Positions 48,512 through 60,200 of a stretch of 64,000 bases of DNA are shown piece after piece (the stretch's first letter is position 1; every line of letters begins with the position of its first letter). The position numbers and the translations under genes are program-made. The stretch covers positions 4,367,001-4,431,000 of the forward strand of contig NC_133911.1 in the NCBI RefSeq assembly GCF_964199755.1. The letters are read 5' to 3'. Under the pieces are notes generated by a model. That model was not told where the DNA came from. It was given only the letters and a program-made list of their open reading frames with translations, and ran no database searches. The stretch is from Larus michahellis (taxonomy: Eukaryota > Chordata > Aves > Charadriiformes > Laridae).

Positions 48512-50759
48512 CAAGCCCTCTGCCTGCCCTGCTGCTCCCAGCCCTCAGAGGTTACCCAACTGCAGCGATCACCCTCTGCGGAGGCAGCCAGGACACCTGG
48601 TTTTCTGCCCAGAGCAGATGCAGGGACAGACGTGGCCTGCAGGCATCTGGATGCAGTCCTCAAGGCAATATTTCCTTGCCAAGCAAGCCCCTGCCGTGGC
48701 CAGCTCCTCTTCCCAACTGGCTTCGTTAGAAAGCGGCTGCCGTGAGGCGAGAGCATGGGGGAGAGCATCTGTCATTCGTTTCAGTGGCCATTTCGGCCCA
48801 AACCATCACAGTCAGACTGACAAAAGGGCAGAGGCAGAGCCAAAGCCTGCCCCAGCTGGCAGCCCGCAGAGGGCTCAGCTCCGTATCTGACCCCAGTCCC
48901 ACTCTGTTCACCCAGTTTTCCCCCGGCATGGAGAGCAGACAGCGCAGACCATCCCGACTCACAGCGTGGCACCACCGTTCCCAGCTGCACCAGGGCACAG
49001 CGCCATTTGGACCCCGCCACGGATTTTTACAGAGCACCTTTCCAAGACCCCCAGAAGGCAGGGCTGAAGCAAAGTCCGATTCGCTTTGGCATTAAAACTC
49101 TAGCCAGGGGAAACTTTGCTCTCGGATTAGGTGTTTACAAGTGCCTGACCTGAACTAGAGACAGTCGGCACCCTGGAAATCCTCCTGGACCCAAAGTCCT
49201 CAAGGGAGGAAGCCACGGCGGACAAAAATTCACCTCCCCTAAACCAGATGATGGCAAAGAAAGAGAGAAGAACAGTATTCCAGAAGAATGTGTATTGCAA
49301 TAGTCCAGTCTCACAGAAATCCACCAGGGAACTTTTACAGCAATAGGGAGGGGCTTTTTCCTTTCGAGGCGTTGCAGATATCGCTGATGAAACCCAATTA
49401 AAAACATCAAGATGACCGTCTTCAAAGTCAGCGTGTTCGTGAGCACAGCTGCCTCCCAGCACACTATGCGCTTCCGACCCTCCCTAGGGCCGTTTTGTTC
49501 GAATAAATAGATCCTTTGGGGGTTAAGTTACTAGGTACAAATCTTCCCCAAATGAGAGTAAACCTGAAATAAAACAATAACAGCTAGAAGACCCAAACCC
49601 ACACACACACACGAATGTGCAGACAGCTGCCCATTCTACAGTACTGAATGCCATCCACAGCTAGAAAATTAAATAGATCTTCAACTCAGCCACATTTACA
49701 CGTTAAATACATATAATGCACTCAAACCTCGCATGTAAACTTTGTTAGACACCTTCTGAAAAAAAAACAACAACATATAAGTACAATGTAATACGTAGAT
49801 ATTCAAGTACAAAGAGCTCCGGGATTGTTTTGTTTGCACCAGTGAAAGAATGAAAATTGAGATTTTTTGCTAATATGTTTGGTTTGCAGCCTCTTTAGGG
49901 AACAAAGGTTAAGAATTTAGAGCCTCAGGTAAAAACATTTGGATTTGCTGCTGACCTTATATGTGCTAAAGGATCTGGCTTAAGAGGCTGGAAAACAATA
50001 GCACTGAGACTCTGTCCCCTCTTGTTTGTGTCCTGCTCTTGCTGCTGCTCGGGAGGGGAAAAGAGAGAGGTGGCAGCCCACGATGGCATTGCTCTGATCA
50101 CCGGAGCATTATGGCCGTAGTGAATTTGGCTTGTAGCAAATATTCTTCCTTCCCTCCCTGCCTAGATATTCCCAGGCAGTGTTTAGTGCGAGTCCGGTAA
50201 CGTGCAGAGGGGTGGGAGGAAAGGAGGCAGCCCCTGCGAGAGGACTCTAGGGCATCCTTTCCAGGGAAGACCTTGGTAACCACAAGCCACTTGGCATATT
50301 TGCTGGCAGCACATTTCTTGATTCCGTCTGCCAAGGCGGCAGGCTCATCACGTTGCAGGTCACCACCATGGTTTGGCACCAGCACTGGCAGGAAAGAATT
50401 TTTTGCATAAAGTGGAAAGAATATCCCATTCTGCCCAGATCGGGATTTTTTTTTTTTTTTTCTCTCCATGTCTGTCAGATAAGTCTGATCTTGCAGGAAG
50501 ACAATCCTATGAGCACAGCTATTGCTACCAACCTTACATCTCATGCATCTTTGCTGACTTCAGAGCCCGATGGGACAAGGTTTGGCTTAACAGCTGTTCT
50601 CAGGGATCGGCGCATCCTCAAAGTGACCAGCCTGAGGGCTCTGGTAAAAATTATTATCAAACTAACCCAGCCCTTTTCTTCGGCCTTTGAGCGATTGCTC
50701 CATCTAAACCCTCACTTCCTTTTAGCTGAGGGAGCCTGACCAGCTTTTTTGTTCTTCCT
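48512..50759. other. Spacer downstream of PLEKHN1, AT-rich
   Basis: The part from about 49500 to 50000 is AT-rich with many short A and T runs. A T16 tract lies at 50446. No coding sequence is recognised. Confidence 0.6.
50446..50461. repeat. poly(T) tract, 16 bp
   Basis: Uninterrupted T run downstream of the PLEKHN1 3' end. Confidence 0.9.
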
Positions 50760-50765
50760 TTTATT
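50760..50765 (-). terminator. AATAAA polyadenylation signal, likely PLEKHN1
   Basis: TTTATT on the + strand reads AATAAA on the - strand, about 280 bp downstream of the PLEKHN1 stop. It is the nearest canonical signal and implies a short 3' untranslated region of about 300 bp. Confidence 0.5.
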
Positions 50766-51042
50766 TTCAGGGGGGCAATGCCGTTCCCTCACCAGGGCTC
50801 CCCGAGCTGGGGCAGACGCAGGGCGTGCTCCTTAGCACGGCACACACGCTGCTCCTCCAGCTCCAGAGCTTTTGTGCTTTAGCCCCATCCACAGATTTAG
50901 GGGAGAAATTTGAACTCTGGACCTGCCAGGACATTTCGTAGAGCCTTGTGCTTTGTACGCCCCAGGCTCCTCACCCTGGAGGGAAACCCAGTGAGAAAAG
51001 AGCCCGGGGTTTTTTTCCGTGCCTTGTTATGGAGGAGTTCCC

Positions 51043-51236
51043 TCAGGCTTGGTAAAACTGCTGGCCGGGGGCTGGGGAGGCGTGCGGGGTGCCCGGCTCC
51101 TTGGCCTCGGCTTCCCACAGGTTGTCATAGCTGAAGTCGCTCTGGAAGCTCTGGAGCTCAGCATAGTCGTGGTAGGCTGGGGAGTCAGGGCTCGGGCAGC
51201 TGGCGTCCGGCAGGTCGTAAGTGCCAAAATTCCCAC
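51043..51236 (-). CDS. PLEKHN1: PLEKHN1 last coding exon
   Basis: Follows the acceptor TTTTTCTGCAG. It encodes [12 protein letters not shown]..., a Tyr-rich stretch and [13 protein letters not shown] (human GYDHLWDE), ending FYQA and TGA at 51045-51043. Confidence 0.92.
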
Positions 51237-54200
51237 CTGCAGAAAAACAGACCGAAGCGCTCAGAGAGCTGCTGAGCAACCCAAGGGCTGGAGTCTCCTT
51301 TGGCTGCAGAGGGAACACACGGGGTCAGCAAAATTGCTATAACTGGGCAAAGCGGTGGAAGTTGCAAGCGTGTCATAGAACAAACCGCGTGTGATGGGTG
51401 TCCAGAGCCGGTGGCAGTGAGTGGAAGCCAAGGCAATGGCCTCCACCAGACAGCCACAGGCAAGGGGCAGGGTGACAGGCTCGGTCCCAGCATGGGGAAG
51501 CAGGAGGAAGGCAGGGCACGCATGAGTCCCCACGCTCCCTCAGCCCTGCTCTGAGTGACGCTTACGGAGACAGACACGGCGAGGCAGGGTGGGCTGCAGC
51601 GTCCCAAGCAGCATCCCAAGAGTCTCACCTGGTGGGTGCAATGAAGGGCCCAGATGTTCCTCTTGCAGAGAAGAGACCTGAAAAGAAAGAGATGCGCTGA
51701 TGAGGATGACTTAGCACTGCAGTCCTGGGACATGGCACATGAGGAATCAGCCCTTCGTTGGTGCTCCCAAAAATGCACCCCATCACAGAGCACAGGGCTC
51801 AGAGCCCTGCTGCAACCAACCACTCTTCCAGCCTGGAGAAAGGCAAGCCGGGACCCTCGCCATGCATTCACAGAATCACAGAATCCCAGAATCCCAGAAT
51901 GCTGGGGGTGGGAAGGGACCTCTGGAGATCACTCAGTCCCACCCCCTGCCAGAGCAGGGTCACCCACAGCAGGTGGCACAGGAACGCGTCCAGGCGGGGT
52001 TGGAATGTCTCCAGAGACGGAGACTCCCCCACCTCTCTGGGCAGCCTGTGCCAGGGCTCTGCCACCCTCACAGCAAAGAAGTTCCTCCTCATGTTGAGAT
52101 GGAACTTCCCATGGTCAAGTTTGTGCCCGTTACCTCTTGTCCTGTTGCTGGGCACCACTGACAAGAGCCTGGCCCCATCCTCCTGACACCCACCCTTTCA
52201 GTATTTATCAGCGTTGATAAGATTCCCCCTCAGCTGTCTTTTTTCCAGACTGAAGAGACCCAAATCCCTCATCCTTCCTTCATTAGAGAGGTGTTCCAGT
52301 CCCCTCAGCATCTTGGTCGCCGTTTGCTGTCCCCTCTCCAGCAGCTCCCTGTCCTTCTTGAACTGGGGAGCGCAGAACTGGACCCAGCACTCCAGATGTG
52401 GCCTCCCCAGGGCAGAGCAGAGGGGGAGCATGACCTCCCTCCACCTGCTGGTGATGCTCTTCTTGATACAGCCCAGGATGCCATTTGCCTTCTTGGCAGC
52501 GTGCAGAGTGTGGAACACTAGGACGGAATTTACAAACTCACCTCTTCAAGATAAGAAGCATCAGGAGGCCGCAGCTGGAGACGGCATGAGGTGCCGGGTG
52601 GGCTGTAACTGGGCGCCGCTGGCACCTCACTGCAGTGACCACTGGGCAGGGGATGGCAGTTCCTCTTCTGCAGAGAGAGATGCTGGGCTACTGGGAGGGC
52701 TGGGAATCCATCCGCCTGTGATGAACCCATCTGTCCATGACACTGTAGGAACTTAACCAAAAAAACATCTAGATTTGATGCCTGCTGTGGAGATTTGGGG
52801 AATGCTGACCTGCTGCTCCCCACTAGTAAGCCAGCCCTGCTGTGAACAGACTTAGGCAAACCAAGATTTTTCAGCCTACCTTGCAAATTCTACTATATTC
52901 CAACCAACTGAAGGGAAAAGAAGAACGGCTGTGGGTCCCTCGCAATGACCCACAGAGGTAGTGGAAGCTGGCCAGATGTGAAGGTAGTAGGATGGAACCG
53001 ACTGGTTCCTCAGGGGGTGGGGAAGGACAGAGGGCAGTCAGAAGAACCCTCCGAGGGAAGGGAGGACTTCAGCAGCTTGGAGGATGCTGACTCAGAAACA
53101 GGCTTTTCCCAAGAGATGCGCAAAACTAGGAATGTAGCCTTTAATAGGCACTTGGTTATCACAGCTGGAATTTTTGGGGGTGGATAGAGTGGTCTCCGTG
53201 TCTGACTCAGCTCTAGTTTCTGCAGACTGGATGACATCTCAGTCTCTGCCTTTGTTTTGTGGTTTCTGGGATTGTTGAGACGCTGGCATCCAGTGATAAG
53301 ACAGGGGAAACCTGTTCCCTTCTGACTCTGTCCTGGCTTGAAAAAAAAACCCCAGAGAACTATGCTGTGCCCTGCCCCACCCCGAAATGTATTTCCACAT
53401 CCCGCTGGGGCAGACAGCAGGAAAAGAAATGGCCCGAGGCACGATTTCTGGAGCCAAAAGCCCTGTGTGCTGAGTCAGGGCCGTAACCGGCGCAGGGTAC
53501 CTCTTGCAGGAAGCTGGAGCCTGCCACGCTGCGGGCACTGGGGGAGCTGGGCGTATAGGGGTCCGCGTACAAGGGGGAGCGGGGCATGGCCGGCTTCTCC
53601 AGGGAGCTGGAAGCTGTCGAGGGTTGACTTCCCACCAAGCTCCATCTGCTCAGCTAAAAGGCAGAATTGAAACAGGAACATGACATGCTGTCTCCCCAGT
53701 TCAAGACAGAGGAGGAACTGCTGGGGAGAGTCCAGCGGAGGCTGTGAAGATGCCCAAGGGCCTGGAGCATCTCTCTGCTGGGGAAAGGTTGAGGGACCTG
53801 GGGCTGTTCAGCCTGGAGAAGAGCAGACTGAGAGGGGATCCCATCAATGCCCATCAATAGCTACAGGGCGGGGGGCAAGAGGATGGGGCCGGACTCTTCT
53901 CAGTGGTGCCCAGCGACAGGACAAGGGGCAACGGGCACAAGCTGGAACACGGGAAATTCCATCTGAACACAAGGAAAAAAACTCTTTACTTTGAGGGTGG
54001 CAGAGCCCTGGCACAGGCTGCCCAGAGAGGTGGGGGAGTCTCCGTCTCTGGAGACATTCCAAACCCACCTGGACGCGTTCCTGTGCCACCTGCTGTGGGT
54101 GACCCTGCTCTGGCAGGGGGTGGGACGGGGTGATCTCCAGAGGGCCCTTCCAACCCCCGCCAGTCTGGGATTCTGTGTGATTCTGTGTTCCCTACTCTCA

Positions 54201-57200
54201 ACTCGTCTCCAGCAGGGATCGCAGTGGGGAATCTCCCTGCAGTTCGAGTCCCAAACGCCGCTCAGCCCCGAGGGATGGCGGGGCTGACTCCCGGCTGTGC
54301 CAGCCAGGGGACTTCCCTGGGTATAGGGCAGATGCACACTCATTGAGGGGAGGGAAACGTGGCATCGCACACTAAACCGGTGATGGACACATGCTGGGAA
54401 GCCCTCAGAAGAAAAGGCAGCTGTGTCCTATGAAGCAATAACACTCCCACTTGCAGAGCACTGGTTGCCTCAGGAATTGTTGCCCAGCTTCTCAGGGCTC
54501 CAAGAGACGTTGCTCCATTTGCTGTGTTTAACCTCCCCTCCCATGGGCCATTTTCAAATGGAAACGGGTTTCGTGCCTGCCTTAGAGCACCTGGACAGCT
54601 ATCCCTGCAAGCAGGGGTAAGGAAAACGCAAATTGTGCACCGGTTTCTCTGCTGGTGAACCCTGCCCGGGCAGGAGGGCGTCCCCACCGCGTCCCAGCCC
54701 CTTACATTGCTCAGGTCCAGGTGCGGCGGGCGCGCTGCAGGGTGATGCTGCGAGCTGTGGATGGAGTACGGCTCGTTGTACACCGAGGACAGGAGCTCGC
54801 CGTTGGGGTTTTCAGGAATAAGGCTGCAGATGGTCCTCTCCGTGTCCTGGCTGGGTAACTGCTGGCCACATTTGCCCTTGGACTTTCTGGCACTGCCCCC
54901 CCTCCGCAGGTCCTGTGCGGGTAGCCCCGTGCTTGGCCAGTTGGCGTGTGCCAGGCACTGAAACAAGAAGACGGAGCCCGGAGCTGGTTTTCCTCAGCCC
55001 AGCCTCAGGTACACAGACCTCCCCTGCGAGGGATGCCCCCGCATCTGCATGGTCCTGCGGCTGGGCCCGTGCCCCACGTGCTCCTCCCCATCCCCGGGAC
55101 ATACGGATGCTGCACGGGGTCAGAGCAAAGACCTGCCCAGCCCATCACCTCCCACCCACCCCGCCGGCTTTTACTTTGGGATTTGCTGACCTTTGAGCAG
55201 TCCCATTTGCCCTCCCTTTTGCAATCAGTACCAACAATACGTATGCAGAGTGGAGTACTGGCATGGGACCCTTCGGCAGACTTGTCCTTTATCAGCAATG
55301 ACAAAGGTGAGCCAGGACAAATACAGGCTCCAGGCGCAGATTTGCTACGCTGCGTAGCAAACACGGACCACCCCGCGTAGCAAACACGGACCACCCGAGT
55401 TCATCCCATCCAGGACAGACCGCTCTGCTCAAAGGCAGCATCTGTCCCCCCATGTGTGCCTTTCTTTGGGGGGGTTCACTTACATGGAGAGGCTGGGAAT
55501 AGCCAGAGGAGAGGGGGTCTTCGAGCACCCTGCTCTCAGGCATCAGCACGAAGGACTGTCCGTCGGGGAGAGAGCCGCTGTTCTGGGAGAGGTGTGTTAA
55601 GGTGGCCACTCTCCCTCCTGATGCCCAGGAGTTTGTACGGCCATCAGAAGTGAGCGACCCTCTCCCGCTGCCGGCAAACTAGACGGGGGGAGAAGACCAG
55701 CACATAGGAACAAGCCCCCCCGCCACGCATCCCTCCCCAGCCCCACCTGGGGGAGCCCAGCCCTATCTGGGGGAGCCCAGCCCTCCATGCCCACCTCCCT
55801 GGGTCCCAGCTGTGCCCGCACGGCAGCCGTGCCCGCTGCAGAGTGGTCTGCTGCCCTCTAGGGCTGAGTGGGTGGCTGAAGCCAGCTTGCAGGGTGACAG
55901 GGACACATGACGAAGGCTCACAGCGGGGTGAAGGCACCCTGACCCCATCCCAGCTGCAGTGGTGGCAAGGTGGGTCTCCCCTTCTTTGCAAGACCCTGTT
56001 GATGTCCTTCTGCCAATGCCTCACTGCACAACGCTGTCACAGTCTATGGCCAGGGGCCTGCTTTTGAAGGAATTTAATATAATCCATCCTATATAATGTA
56101 ATATAGGGCTTCAAAGCAATGTGCAAGGATCAGCAGCTTCATGATAGCCCTTGAGCAGGGGACTTGAAGCAAAGTCTCTTGTGTCACAAGAGTACCCACG
56201 TGGCCAGAGATAGGACAGATGGGAGTCCCGAGAGACATCAACTGATGACCACGCAAACCCACAGCATCTGTTACCTGCCCAGGGTGTGGTGGCTTTGATC
56301 CCGAGAAACTCTCTGATCCGGAGAGGGAGGAGTCGGCGTTTCGAAACTGGGCTGTTTTGAGGCAGTAGAGCCACTCCTGGTAATCATCGTAGCTGCGGCA
56401 GATCACCCGGATCGAATTGATGAGCCGGCCTGGAAAAACATCACTCACTGCTGTTACCGGCTTCGATCAACAGCCCGCGTTGCTTCCTTCAGAAACCCAC
56501 GGGATTCCCTTTGCTCCATCCCTCCCCACATTCTCCCAGGGTCTGGAGACCCCGACACCGGTGCGGGGACAATGGGAATGCTCTGCCTTGGGTGCTGCGC
56601 GTTTGCAGCTGGCTGAATGCAGGACGGGGACCAACACAGCTCAGATCTAAGGGAGGGGGAACCTGTGCAGCCACACGAGCGCTGCTGCTGGCTCACAGCC
56701 TCTCCCCGCCGGGCAGCCAGGGCACAGACGGCCTGAGATTTCCAAGCAGTTCATTTCGGAGAGCTTAGGTGCCGACGGGAGCGAGCACAGCCAGGAAGGT
56801 GGCCACGGCAGCTCAGCGAAACCAGCCCAACCCCAGAGACCTCGGCGGCGGCTGCCAGCCCACCCTTCGGCATGCCGGACACGCACCTTCTATTAAAAAG
56901 GAGGTTTTCTCGTTCTCTTCAAAAAGCACTTGGATGGCGTTGAGTGGCAGCTCGCCCTGTCGAGAGAGAAGCAGGCTTAGGACCGCGCAGCCACGCACAG
57001 CTCACAGACAGACACAACCCGGCTGCCCCTGCCCACTTGAGGGCTGGAGCCTCCGCAGGCACCTGGCAGGTGAAACTCTGGTTCCACAGGAGCTTTCCCT
57101 AAAGCCGAGAGGCTTTAGGAGCCGACTGCGAAGCTTAGGTGGGAGGATGAGGAGGGCAGCCCCCCGTGCAGGGCCGGCAGTGAGGATGGAGGAGGCTGGC

Positions 57201-60200
57201 AGGAGCCTGGATGCTCTCGTTGCGGCGTGAGGAGAAGGTGCAGCTTGATGCCCAGGGAAGGCTCGGTGCCTAAATCCCCCAGGCTGGGTCTGCAGGAGAC
57301 GAGAGGCACCCAACCTGCTGCTCATCTGGGTAGGGACGTGGGTGCCTCTATACCCTCACAGGTGGGGGGCACAGGAGCGCTGGAGAACTCGGTCTCCAGC
57401 AGATTGACTCATCCGTGTCCCACCGAACTCACCCTCCCCACTCACAGAGCTCTCTCCCTTATTGCGGGAAGGAAGCCTCCGAAGCCAGTGTGACTGCACG
57501 AGCCATTTCTGTAAACTTTGTTCTTACAGAGTCCCTCCTGAGAACCAAGCTCAGAAAAACACCCCTTTTCCTTCCAGACCCCTTTTTCAACAGGTTCCCG
57601 TAGTTTAACAGCTGACTTCTCCAGAAAAATTTGCAAACACGGTCCCGAACAAGGTTTTAGTTGCTGGATTGGGACTTCCAGCCTTGCGAACAGGAATCCC
57701 CACAATCCGTACCCTCCAAAGTCTTACAGAGACAGGGTTGAGCCCTGGAAATGCCAGCGGCTGAAACGTGAGCCTTTGTGCTACGCAGCACAGTTGTGAA
57801 CGCCACTCCTGCCATCGGAGCGGGGCTCGCTCCAGGCAGGCACCGATGTATGTTCCTAAAGCAGCCTGTCCCCGGAAAAAAAATGGATTTAGAAGATACC
57901 GTGTGCTATTGCCCCTAAGTGCCATAGTGCCCTTGCACTCACATCCATGGGCAGCACCCAGACCTTTCCTGCTGCTGCATCCCATCCTCAGCCCATCCTC
58001 AGAGCCCTGCTCTGCTGCCCAGCAGCAGTGGCACCTTTAAGTGTCCTTTAGGTGTCACCGCTGACAGTTTAATTCTCTGTGATGGGCAACCTGGCAGAAG
58101 GGCCAAGGGTTTGTCACCACTGAATTAGGATCTAGGTCTCCTCTTTCTTTGGGGCTCCCCAAGCTGAATTTTCCTTATGGAAAAGGAACAAGAAGAGCTG
58201 AAGCAGATTTTGCGCTGGAACTCTCTCACAGATGAGCTCATGCCTTTAATTCTCACCTCGTTCTTTCTGTGAGCAGTGGGAAACCAAGTGACATGTAGTT
58301 CATCTGTTCCTTAAGCCCCTGCTCACCTCACCTGGATGTCACCCTAATGTCACCTCACCTGGATGTCTGTGGGCATGAAGCACTAGGCAGGGGCAGCTGG
58401 TGGCAATGGCTCCTGGCCAGGGTGGCAAACACAGGGTCTGGGGAGAGCACAGGAAATAAAGTTCCCAGCTCACGAAATGAAGTTCCTACCCCACGCTGCT
58501 CTCCCCGATGCCCGGCAGCGGAGAAGGCACAGAAAGCCGGAGCGAAGCCCTGTCATTGAGCTGACGGTGCAATCGGTCAGGATTCATTTGCCTAAGCTTA
58601 CAGGCTGCAAAATAAGGTGTCTAGCAGCAGAAAGCCCTCATCACGTCCTCGCTGCCAAGCTGTCCCAGCTGCACAGGCTCTGGGGAACGTGGCCGACGTG
58701 AGGGCTTTGCCACAAGGCAAACGCGGAGCTCGGCCGGGTGCCGGTGGTTTGTGCTGGCCAGCCGCCTCTCTGCCACAGCCCGCGGGCACACGCAGGCTTC
58801 CGCGGCATTTCTCCTGTGCAGAAAGTGATTTATGGGCTGAGCAGCCCGGGAAGGCTGACGTTGGGAGGGAAAGCTCAGGCAACGTTCGTGGACTTTGACG
58901 CTTCAGCTGGCGCAGGCGCTGCAGGGCTGCGCGTGGAGGGGCCGGTGCTGCTCCTACTGCTCCTCACCTCTCCGTCACATTTGAGCCAGCCCTCCTGCCA
59001 CCGAGGACTGCGCAGGGCTTCCCCGAGGTGCCCGGTGCTCCGTCCTCCCTACGGTGACAGCCCCGTGTCCCTAGGAGAAGGCTGAAACGCCCAGGGGCTG
59101 GAGTCCCACTGGGGGAAGCGCAGCAGCATCCCGCAAAAAAACATACAAGTCGGCTGCAGAAAGCCCCTCCGGCTTTCCCTGGGCAGGGCACGAACCTGTC
59201 CCCCCCACCCCCAGCAGCTCCCCCCTTGCTGATTTACGCCTTCCCCAGGGCTTTTTCCCACCAGCGGTAAGCCAGAGCCTGCTGCTTTGGGTGAGCCCCG
59301 TCCCGGCAGGCTCAGCCCCTGCCTTCCCCTTCCCCGTCCCACACACAAACTTGGCAGCGGCAGCTCCTGTGGGTTTGTATGAAACCGAAGAACAAAAGGG
59401 CCGGGCTATTCCTTCACACACAAATTGTAGGGCTCAGCGTCTGCTCACAGGGAAGGGAAGTTAATTTGCAGAAGCCCCGGGAGAAGGCTCCCGTGCCCTG
59501 ACATGCCTGTGGAAAATCAAGTTCCCACCGGGGTGTCACAGGCTGGTGAATCACCTCCTGCCTGCGCTGGGCTGCGCGGAGCCCTGCCATTACCCCAGCG
59601 AGCGAGACGCCCGGGGACCAACGCTCTGGCACCGTGGGAAGGGAACATTGCACGGCCAGGGCGGACAAATCTGGTTTAAGGTTTCAAAAGAGATGAGTTA
59701 ATCCGAGAGCCCAGCCCAAGGCCCCCTTACGTGGTGCCCCATTCCCAGGAGCTGCAAACAACATGTTCCCGAAAACAAGCTCTGTCTGAGGTGTGTCACA
59801 CAAGCCACCAGCTGGAAACACCCTCGGCTGTTGCACTGGGGATCACAGAATCACAGAATGTGTTGGGTTGGAAGGGACCTCTAAAGGCCATCTTGTCCCA
59901 CCCCCCTGCAGTGAGCAGGGACATCTGTAACTAGATCAGGTTGCTCAGAGCCTCATCCAGCCTGGCCTTGAATGTCTCCAGGGATGGGGCCTCCCCCAGC
60001 TCTCTGGGCAACCTGGGCCAGTGTCTCACCACCCTCAGTGTAAAGAACTTCTTCCTGATGTCTAACCTAATCCTGCCCTGCTCTAGTTTAAACCATTGCC
60101 CCTTGTCCTATGGCTCCGTGCCCTTGCAAACAGCCCCTCCCCGGCTTTCTTGTAGCCCCCTTCAGGGACTGGAAGGGGCTCTAAGGTCTCCCCGGATGGA

